A DNA stretch of 64,000 bases from Azophilus sp965220835 (GTDB lineage: Bacteria; Pseudomonadota; Gammaproteobacteria; Pseudomonadales; Azotimanducaceae): contig OZ244842.1 in NCBI GenBank assembly GCA_965220835.1, positions 2,914,001 through 2,978,000 on the forward strand, in the 5' to 3' direction. This document shows positions 1-6,449 of this stretch, piece after piece. Within the stretch, counting starts at the first letter, position 1; each line of letters starts with the position of its first letter. The position numbers were made by a program, and so were the translations under genes. A model generated the notes under the pieces. The model was not told the DNA's origin, ran no database searches, and worked only from the letters and a program-made list of their open reading frames with translations.

Positions 1-2090
1 GCCCTCGTGCAGACGCCGTCGATGTAGTTGGCGGATAGGAACATTGACCAGCGGGCCTGCTGCAAGCCGAGGGTCAGGTTGAGTTGGTGCTCCGGGATGT
101 AGGGAATGGGGTCTCCCTTGCTGACGTCGCCGAAGAAGTCGGTGTCCGCGATGTCGGTGTCAAACTCGCCGTTGATGTGCGTGTACGCCAACTCCAACGG
201 CAGGCTCAATGCGGCGTCCGGCCGCAACTCGGCGGCAAGGCGCAGTTCCAAGCCGACGACGGTCGCCGCGTCGCCATTGAAGGCATCACCAATTTCGCAG
301 TCCGCGCCTGAGGAGGCCGTGCATTCGCCGAGCAGGTTGTCGTAGTCGCTGAGGAACCAAGTGGCTTCTGCGCTGAGCCGTTCCCCGCTGAAGCGGGCGC
401 CGGCCTCGTAGTTCCACGCGGTCTCCTCGTCCACGCCGGGGGCGTTGGTGGGTGCGGTGAAGCCTTTGTGGACACCGCCGAACAGGGTCAGGCGGTCATT
501 GATGCTGTAGATGGCGCCACCACCCGGCAGCCACACCCGAGTCTGGTTGCGGCGGCTGCTGCGCAGGTTGTCGGCGGCGCGGGAAGCTGGGTTGGCCGTG
601 CGTCCGGGCCGAGTCTCCCAGCGGGTGCGGCGCTGGTCGATGTCCTCGTAGCGCAGGCCCGGCGTGAAGGTCCAGCGGCCCCACTGGATTTCATCAACCA
701 GATGCAGCGACAGGGCCTCCGCTTCCTGCAGGCGGTTGCCGGCGTTGCCGAGCAGGCCTTGGTCGTCAAGGTGCAGGCGCCCGCCGCTTTGATGGTAGGT
801 GCTGTTGCGCTGCAGACGGTCCTCCTCGTCCTCGTGGTAGCGGGCGGCAAAGCTGATCTGGTGGTTGAGGTCGCCCGTGGTGGCAGACCAGGACAGGCTG
901 CTCTGCACGCCACGGGAGAGGTAGGTTCGTGCATTTGAGCGAATCTGGATGCTGCCAGGCGCGGTGTCGAGCGTGCCGTGCAATATGGCCTGCAATTGAC
1001 CGGGGCCGACGCCTCCGATGGGCCGGCCAAGATTGATGGCCTGCACCACGCTTGACCAACTGGTGCGGGAGAAGGATTGGGCATCGACGCTGCCGTCGAA
1101 GTCGATGCCCTCGGTTTTGAACCAATTTCGTTCGTGCTGGTTGTTGTAGTAGATCAACGACGCTGCCAGCGAGTCGCTGGGCGTCCACTGGTAGCGGACA
1201 ATCAGTTGCTCGTGCTCGGTGGCGATGTTGTCGAGGCTTGACAACCCATAGCGGCGGAACGGGTCGCGAGCGAAGTCGGCATCCGTGAGCCCGAGGTAGC
1301 TCTGCTCCGAGTCCTGGTCAGCATACTGCAGCTTCAGTGCCAAGGCGTGGTCCGAACCCTCTGGTGCGTAGCTCAGCTTGAGGGTGTAGTCCTCTAGGTC
1401 TAGGCCAGAATCGCCGCCCCGGTCCACGTCCTGAAAGCCATCCGAACGCCATTGGTGGGTTTCCAGCAGAAATCCGAATCCAGCCGCATTGCGGCCGCCG
1501 TAGTGTCCGTGCAAGCGCCAGGTGGCGTCTTCAGCGCCCTCAAGCATGGCGTATCCGGCCGCCTCGTCAGGGATGGGGGTCGAGAGCATGTTCAGCGCAC
1601 CGCCAATGGTGTAGGGGCCTTGGCTGATGGCGGCCGGCCCGGTGAGCACTTCGATGGCCGCCATGCGGCCCAACGTGGGGAAATAGTAGGCGCTCGGTGC
1701 GGAATAGGGGGCCGGCGCGATCAGCACGTTGTCCTCCAACAGGGTGATGCGCCCGCTGCGTTCAGTGGCCACCCCGCGGATGCTGATGTTGGGACGCAGC
1801 CCGTAGCCATCCTCCACCTGCACGGAAACGCCCGGCACTTGGCGAATGATGCGCTGAATGTCCGCATGGCCGAGACGCCGCAGCTCCTCGGTGCCGATGT
1901 GATGGGCGCTGCCGGCAATGCGGTTGGCCCGCACCCGCTCCCCAACAATCAACACCTCCTCGATGAAGGCTTGGTCTTCAACCGGCGTCGGCCGTGCCGA
2001 GCCGGCCGCCACTGCAATGCCGGCCAGCCAAAAATGGCCGGGGAGAAAAAGCCAGCCAGCCAAGGCCATGCACCAAGCCTTGCGAACCAT
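1..2090 (-). CDS. TonB-dependent outer-membrane receptor, FecA-like (3' end off window)
   Basis: Outer-membrane receptor for iron-chelate-type ligands, driven by TonB. About 696 residues are visible and the C-terminal end of the barrel lies beyond the left edge. The start is the ATG at 2088-2090, preceded by a GGAG about 7 nt away. Residues 1-36 form a signal peptide (hydrophobic core WLFLPGHFWLAGIAVAAG). A TonB-box-like segment follows (EEVLIVGERV), then a plug domain with PGVSVQVEDG and NISIRG, and then beta-barrel sequence rich in aromatic and alternating residues. The plug resembles FecA-type receptors, but the ligand cannot be read from sequence. A Fur-box-like palindrome lies 45-59 bp upstream, so iron repression is likely. 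The adjacent gene further downstream is not visible. Confidence 0.9.
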   Translation of the reverse strand, partial: MVRKAWCMALAGWLFLPGHFWLAGIAVAAGSARPTPVEDQAFIEEVLIVGERVRANRIAGSAHHIGTEELRRLGHADIQRIIRQVPGVSVQVEDGYGLRPNISIRGVATERSGRITLLEDNVLIAPAPYSAPSAYYFPTLGRMAAIEVLTGPAAISQGPYTIGGALNMLSTPIPDEAAGYAMLEGAEDATWRLHGHYGGRNAAGFGFLLETHQWRSDGFQDVDRGGDSGLDLEDYTLKLSYAPEGSDHALALKLQYADQDSEQSYLGLTDADFARDPFRRYGLSSLDNIATEHEQLIVRYQWTPSDSLAASLIYYNNQHERNWFKTEGIDFDGSVDAQSFSRTSWSSVVQAINLGRPIGGVGPGQLQAILHGTLDTAPGSIQIRSNARTYLSRGVQSSLSWSATTGDLNHQISFAARYHEDEEDRLQRNSTYHQSGGRLHLDDQGLLGNAGNRLQEAEALSLHLVDEIQWGRWTFTPGLRYEDIDQRRTRWETRPGRTANPASRAADNLRSSRRNQTRVWLPGGGAIYSINDRLTLFGGVHKGFTAPTNAPGVDEETAWNYEAGARFSGERLSAEATWFLSDYDNLLGECTASSGADCEIGDAFNGDAATVVGLELRLAAELRPDAALSLPLELAYTHINGEFDTDIADTDFFGDVSKGDPIPYIPEHQLNLTLGLQQARWSMFLSANYIDGVCTR

Positions 2091-2134
2091 CGGGAACTCC
2101 TGCAAACCGCGATGGCCAGCCACCGTAAACTAAA

Positions 2135-2149
2135 TGATAACGATTATCA
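2135..2149 (-). promoter_or_regulatory. Fur box upstream of TonB receptor
   Basis: TGATAACGATTATCA is a perfect inverted repeat (TGATAA, 3 nt, TTATCA) that matches the 7-1-7 Fur consensus TGATAATNATTATCA at 12 of 14 defined positions. It lies in the AT-rich stretch 2130-2160, 45-59 bp before the receptor start, where a repressor would block the promoter. Confidence 0.75.
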
Positions 2150-2248
2150 AATATATTTTGTGCGGCTTGAGACGATGTTCGAACGGAGCGGAAGGGCGTC
2201 GAGGGACGAGGGGACCAGCAGGCCAAGGCGCTAGCCGAACAAAGAAAA

Positions 2249-2335
2249 TGGTGCCGAGGAGAGGACTTGAACCTCCACGGGGTTACCCCCACTAGCACCT
2301 GAAGCTAGCGTGTCTACCAATTTCACCACCTCGGC
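2249..2335 (-). tRNA. tRNA-Leu (anticodon CAG)
   Basis: An 87 nt gene with encoded CCA (complement of 2249-2251). The acceptor stem is GCCGAGG/CCTCGGC. The D-arm region resembles other bacterial tRNA-Leu (GAAATTGGTAGACACGC), the anticodon loop TTCAGGT gives CAG, the long class II variable arm is GTGGGGGTAACCCCGT, and the T arm carries GGTTCAAGTCC. It closely follows the E. coli tRNA-Leu(CAG) pattern. Confidence 0.95.
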
Positions 2336-2427
2336 GGGAAGCGGCCGCTCTGGCAAGCGGCCGCTTTGGAAATCGGGCGCGCAATGTAATGGCAGGGGAA
2401 TGGGGTTGTCAATGCGAACTTTGGCCC

Positions 2428-2652
2428 AGAGGGCCAAAGTTCGTTGGAGTTTCGCTGCGCGAAACTCTGCGTGCGTTGATGGCAAGGAAGCCGAGGCGCC
2501 TCCGCGTCGCCATGGCGCGACCCTCGGCAACAGAGGGCCAAAGTTCGTTGGAGTTTCGCTGCGCGAAACTCTGCGTGCGTTGATGGCAGGGAAGCCGAGG
2601 CGCCTCCGCGTCGCCATGGCGCGATCCTCGGCAACAGGGGGCCAAAGTTCGC
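2428..2652. repeat. 104 bp tandem repeat with palindromic core
   Basis: Two full units with a period of 104 bp (starting near 2428 and 2532) and the first 17 or so bases of a third (from 2636). The two full units differ at only a few positions. Each contains a hairpin of the form GAGTTTCGC-N-GCGAAACTC, here GAGTTTCGCTGCGCGAAACTC-like, and a second GC-rich palindromic stretch. The same hairpin type recurs at 6354-6377. The block fills the space between tRNA-Leu and the metallophosphoesterase gene; open frames in it are repeat-derived. Confidence 0.85.
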
Positions 2653-2689
2653 ATTGCTGGGAGGATTGCAGTTGTTCTAAGGTGAGTGC

Positions 2690-3535
2690 ATGCGTTTGTG
2701 GGCGATTTCTGACCTTCACCTTTCCCACCCGAGGAATCGGGAGGCGATGGACGATCTCCCCAGCCATCCTGACGATTGGCTGATCCTGGCTGGTGACATC
2801 ACTGACGGCCCCAAGCGGCTTGAGGGGTGCTTCCGCCAGGTGGCGGGCAAGTTTCGGCAGGTCGTCTGGGTGCCCGGCAACCATGAACTCTGGTCATTGC
2901 CGCGAGACCCGGGCGGGCTTCGAGGCGTCGCCCTGTATCAGAGCCTGGTGGAAGTGGCGCGCAAGTCCGGCGTGCTGACGCCGGAGGATCCTTATCCGAT
3001 CATGGAGCACGATCGCGGTCCATTGCTGATCGCACCGCTGTTCCTGCTCTATGACTACAGCTTCCGGCCCGACCAGGTTCCGCTGGACCAAGTGGTCCAG
3101 TGGGCCCGTGAAGCCAAGTCCACCTGCGCCGATGAGGGGCTGCTGCACCCGGACCCCTTTGCCAACCGCCCCGCTTGGTGCGCCGTGCGTTGCCAAGAGA
3201 CGGAGGCCCGGCTCGCCGCTTGTCCCGAGGACGTCCCCAAGGTGCTGATCAATCACTTCCCGCTGGAGGAGCGGCTGGCCGTGCTGCCCCGCGTGCCGCG
3301 CTTCACGCCTTGGTGCGGCACCCGGCTGACGCAGGGCTGGCACCGGCGCTTCAATGCCTGCGCCGCGGTTTACGGGCATCTGCACATCCGCGGCACCCGC
3401 TGGCTCGACGGCGTGCCCTTCCAGGAAGTGTCCCTGGGCTACCCTGACCAATGGAACCAGAAACTCGGCATCGGCGCCTACCTGCGCGAAGTGACCGTCG
3501 CCCCGGCGCGGTCCGCCACGGAGCAACCGGCTTAA
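2690..3535 (+). CDS. Calcineurin-like metallophosphoesterase
   Basis: Predicted cytoplasmic metal-dependent phosphoesterase of 281 aa. The binuclear metal site of the calcineurin-like family is visible: DLHLS (residues 8-12), GDIT (35-38), GNHE (63-66), a later NHF histidine and a GHLH near residue 230. No signal peptide or membrane segment is apparent. The ATG start follows GGTGAGTGC. The substrate is unknown. A phosphopantetheinyl transferase lies 1.7 kb downstream on the same strand; a pairing of these two families near secondary-metabolite genes occurs elsewhere, but no synthase is visible here, so a functional link is only a guess. Confidence 0.85.
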   Translation: MRLWAISDLHLSHPRNREAMDDLPSHPDDWLILAGDITDGPKRLEGCFRQVAGKFRQVVWVPGNHELWSLPRDPGGLRGVALYQSLVEVARKSGVLTPEDPYPIMEHDRGPLLIAPLFLLYDYSFRPDQVPLDQVVQWAREAKSTCADEGLLHPDPFANRPAWCAVRCQETEARLAACPEDVPKVLINHFPLEERLAVLPRVPRFTPWCGTRLTQGWHRRFNACAAVYGHLHIRGTRWLDGVPFQEVSLGYPDQWNQKLGIGAYLREVTVAPARSATEQPA

Positions 3536-3544
3536 GAACAACAC

Positions 3545-3646
3545 CACCGGTCGTCCCCATTTGCATTCGACGATGATGGCTGGCGCTGAGCCGAACCGGT
3601 TTCGGGGCTCAACACTCACCGGTTGCCCTCATTTGCACTCGACGCA
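3545..3646. repeat. Imperfect direct repeat, about 30 bp, two copies
   Basis: Stretches 3545-3574 and 3617-3646 share the pattern CACCGGT(C/T)G(T/C)CC(C/T)CATTTGCA(T/C)TCGACG. They lie between the metallophosphoesterase and the TGA-containing redoxin. No gene is seen in this 207 bp gap. Confidence 0.5.
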
Positions 3647-3742
3647 ATCGTTCCGTGCTGCCAGCCGGCGCGGGTGTATCCCTGTAATCTAAATCCCAAT
3701 CCGCTAGGATAACCTCTCTTAATCCAGCCAAAGGAGCTTCGC

Positions 3743-4885
3743 ATGGCTGAAGCAGTGATGGCCTATCCGGAATTGCGTCACCCATTCGAGGAGACGCCGA
3801 TACATCCTCCCGGCAGCACCACCGTCCTGCATGAAGGCAGAACGGTGACCCTCGCTGAAACGGGTGACGGCAATGGCCTGCTCATCCGGCCGAAGGACCT
3901 CCCTCGGGTGAACGGTTTCGAATTGAAGCCGGAAGGCGCCTGCCGTGACAGCCTTTGCATACCGATTAACGATGATCTGCTGATCAGCGGGCCTGACGGG
4001 CAGTGGTTTGATCTAGCGGCATTTGCCGACCTGACCGGGCAGCCCTACGTGGCTGACCGGTCCGCCGGGGTCTGGAGCTTTGGCGAAGTGCCCGCAACGC
4101 GAGAGCGCATGATGGCCGATGCCATGGTGCCCGACTTTGAAGTGACCGACCGGCAGGGCAACACAGTCACAACCGCCGACCTCAAGGGCAGGAAGGCACT
4201 GATTGTGACCTGGTCATCCTGGTGAGGCTGCCAGCTTGACGTGCCCGTGTGGCAACGTGTTTACGAAGAAATCAACGATCCGAACTTCATCCTGATTTGC
4301 GCCGCCCAGGACACGGGCGGAGAAGCCGTGGCCGGGCCGATTTTCGACGCGGCGAACCCCACCTATGTTCAGGTGGTGGACGAAGACCATGCCATCAGCA
4401 GCGCGTTCAATTTCGTGAACGTGCCTTCCGCAGCCTGGATTGATGAGACCGGCCGGATCGTGCGCATAGATGAAGGCACCTATGCGGCCATTCACGAGTT
4501 TGGCACGGGGGAGGAGAAGTTCGTGTTTGGCAATGACGTTTACGCGCCAGCGCTCAAAGACTGGGTGGCAAAGGGCAACGACAGCAAGTTCGTGCAGTCC
4601 GCGGCCACGGTTGCAGGGAACATTCGCAAGCACAGCTTTGATCAACGCAAGGCGGATGCGGCATTCCGGCTCGCCAACCTGTTCCGGGCGCACGGCTGGA
4701 AAGATAAGGCGGAACAGTACTGGGAGATGGCGCGTGCGCTGAACCCCGACAGCATCAACTTCATACGGCAGGATCTCACGCTGTCGGAGGAGGGTTCGGG
4801 CGGCGAGACCTTCCAAAAGGTCGTGATGGACTACGCCAGCCAAGGCAAGGACTACTACCGGCCCTTGGATCTGGAACAGACATAA
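3743..4885 (+). CDS. Thioredoxin-fold (ResA/TlpA-like) probable selenoprotein, in-frame TGA as Sec161
   Basis: One frame runs from the ATG at 3743 (AAAGGAG 8 nt upstream) to 4885, interrupted only by TGA at 4223-4225. Read through, it gives a 380-residue protein: a unique N-terminal part (1-125), then a redoxin domain (about 126-290) and a helical, TPR-like C-terminus. The TGA falls exactly at the first catalytic position: W157-S-S-W-Sec161-G-C163-QLDVP, where ordinary family members have Cys. The thioredoxin cis-proline is visible downstream (VNVPSAAWID, Pro228). A hairpin at 4239-4258 fits a bacterial SECIS element. Homologous-looking sequence continues with no frameshift and good codon use after the TGA. 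From memory, a ResA-like family with a WAxxUGC motif is already recognised; this looks like a member with Ser in place of Ala. A nonsense pseudogene is the alternative. No sel genes are in the window. Confidence 0.8.
4239..4258 (+). promoter_or_regulatory. Candidate bacterial SECIS hairpin
   Basis: ACG-TGCC-[CGTGT]-GGCA-(A)-CGT folds into a 7 bp stem with one bulged A and a 5 nt loop whose second base is G. The loop begins 21 nt after the TGA at 4223-4225, inside the 16-37 nt window usual for bacterial SECIS elements, and it lies in the coding sequence as SelB-dependent elements do. Confidence 0.6.
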
Positions 4886-5018
4886 GAGCAACGCGCAATC
4901 GCGCAGCTTCAATGCCTGTCAGTTCGCATCGGCGTTTCGCTCGCATGGAACAAAACTCACAAGCTATTGATTTTATAAAACTCTTTAGCGTGGCGAACTG
5001 GGGCTTGGATCGGGCACC

Positions 5019-5145
5019 GAGAGCAGGTGTGCGGTGCGTGCATCCGGTTCGCCGAATGGTGCACCAGGCGGAGGTGCTTACCGCGACGATGGGCGCAAGC
5101 ACGAGCCTCAACCGCACCGGATGCACGCACCGCACACCTGCTCTC
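5019..5145. repeat. 127 bp element with perfect 30 bp terminal inverted repeats
   Basis: Arms 5019-5048 and 5116-5145 are exact reverse complements over 30 bp (the left arm begins GAGAGCAGGTGTGCGG). They enclose 67 bp with no coding potential I can recognise. The element lies in the 388 bp gap between the redoxin gene and the phosphopantetheinyl transferase gene. It resembles a small non-autonomous element (MITE) or a very strong bidirectional hairpin. I see no clear target-site duplication. Confidence 0.8.
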
Positions 5146-5276
5146 TCCCAGCGTTTGAAAGGTGTTCATTGCGCGTCCTCGTCCCAGCGCGCTGGGTTCG
5201 GAACTTTCATGGAACGATTGTGATTCAAGGCGAGGGCGCGAACCTTCGGTTAGGCGTGCAAGGCCACTAATCCGTG

Positions 5277-5987
5277 ATGGCAAAAAAGGATCGTTGGTGG
5301 CGCTTGTGGCAGGAGGCGGACGGCGTGACCATCCTGCACGTGGACCTAACCCCCTGCGCCGACCGGGAGGCGCGCGCCTTCGCCTTGCTTGATGCGGAGG
5401 AGGCCCGGCGGGCGCAGCGATTCCTGGTCGAGCCACCCCGGCGCCGCTTCGCCCTGTGCCGGGCGGCGCTGCGCGTCAACCTTTGCCAGCGGCTCGATTG
5501 CCGCAACGAGCAGCTTTCATTCAGCGCCCTTGAGCACGGCAAGCCCGTTGCCGAAGTCAATGGCCAGCGCGCCCCCATCGGCTTCAACCTCAGCCACAGC
5601 GGCGGGCACGGGCTAATCGCCCTTGCGGACCGAGAGCAACTTGGCATTGATGTGGAGGAACGCAAGCCCGGGCGTAACTTCGAGGGCATTGGCAGACGCG
5701 TCTATGGCCCGGCCGAGCGCCGCGGGTTGGCGCAGGCCAGCGGGTCGCGCCAAGCAGCGTTCTTCTATCGGCTGTGGACCTTGAAGGAAGCCCTGATCAA
5801 GGCCTTGGGCACCGGCTTCAAGCTCAGCCCAGCCACCTTCGAGGTGCCCGAGCCCATGCTCCTCGGCGAACGCTCAGCCCGATTTCAATTTCCCCACCTC
5901 CCCCAGGACAACTGGCAATTGATGGATCTCGGCAACCCCAACTTCGCCGCCGCACTGGCCTTCAAGCTGCAAAACCCCCACACCTAG
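5277..5987 (+). CDS. 4'-phosphopantetheinyl transferase (Sfp/Gsp type)
   Basis: Transfers the 4'-phosphopantetheine arm of CoA to a serine of carrier proteins, activating NRPS, PKS or fatty-acid carrier domains. The protein is 236 aa, within the usual size of the Sfp-type family. Characteristic motifs are visible: NLSHSGG, the Mg-binding GIDVEE, and FYRLWTLKEALIKALGTG (W-x-x-KEAxxKA). A GTG three bases upstream (5274) could also start translation; neither has a strong ribosome binding site. No carrier-protein or synthase gene is in the window, so its partner is unknown. Confidence 0.9.
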   Translation: MAKKDRWWRLWQEADGVTILHVDLTPCADREARAFALLDAEEARRAQRFLVEPPRRRFALCRAALRVNLCQRLDCRNEQLSFSALEHGKPVAEVNGQRAPIGFNLSHSGGHGLIALADREQLGIDVEERKPGRNFEGIGRRVYGPAERRGLAQASGSRQAAFFYRLWTLKEALIKALGTGFKLSPATFEVPEPMLLGERSARFQFPHLPQDNWQLMDLGNPNFAAALAFKLQNPHT

Positions 5988-6064
5988 ACCCGAACGACCA
6001 CCCGGCATGCCATAGACCCGGAATCCCACGCCCGCCAAACCCAACCGATACCAGACCCACCACC

Positions 6065-6352
6065 GTGCCGCCGTGCCGCCGTGCCGCCGTGCCGCCGTGC
6101 CGCCGTGCCGCCGTGCCGCCGTGCCGCCGTGCCGCCGTGCCGCCGTGCCGCCGTGCCGCCGTGCCGCCGTGCCGCCGTGCCGCCGTGCCGCCGTGCCGCC
6201 GTGCCGCCGTGCCGCCGTGCCGCCGTGCCGCCGTGCCGCCGTGCCGCCGTGCCGCCGTGCCGCCGTGCCGCCGTGCCGCCGTGCCGCCGTGCCGCCGTGC
6301 CGCCGTGCCGCCGTGCCGCCGTGCCGCCGTGCCGCCGTGCCGCCGTGCCGCC
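6065..6352. repeat. 36 perfect tandem copies of GTGCCGCC
   Basis: 288 bp made of exactly 36 copies of the octamer GTGCCGCC without a mismatch. Because 8 is not a multiple of 3, every plus-strand frame reads the same repeating peptide (PPCRRAAV), so long apparent frames here are repeat artefacts. It lies between the phosphopantetheinyl transferase and uvrA and should be prone to slippage. Confidence 0.97.
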
Positions 6353-6353
6353 C

Positions 6354-6400
6354 GGAGTTTCGCTTCAGCGAAACTCCAACGAACCCGCTTCGCGGGTTCG
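6354..6400. repeat. Pair of palindromes (hairpins) next to the octamer array
   Basis: 6354-6377 is a perfect palindrome with 11 bp arms (GGAGTTTCGCT / AGCGAAACTCC, 2 nt loop). 6380-6400 is a second one with 9 bp arms (CGAACCCGC / GCGGGTTCG, 3 nt loop). The first has the same core as the hairpin in the 104 bp repeat at 2428-2652, so it belongs to a dispersed family. Confidence 0.8.
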
Positions 6401-6449
6401 CGTTCGCAGTTGCCTATGGTCCCCATAGCCGATAACGTTAGCGGCTTCG

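Noticed and set aside
2310..2783. Frames inside the 104 bp repeat block
   Set aside because: Both strands give similar repeated peptides (RETLRALMA and similar) that follow the DNA repeat; no domain or start signal.
4241..4885. Separate gene starting at GTG 4241 after the TGA
   Set aside because: The same frame continues from 3743 across the TGA; a separate start would lack the first half of the thioredoxin active site and has no ribosome binding site.
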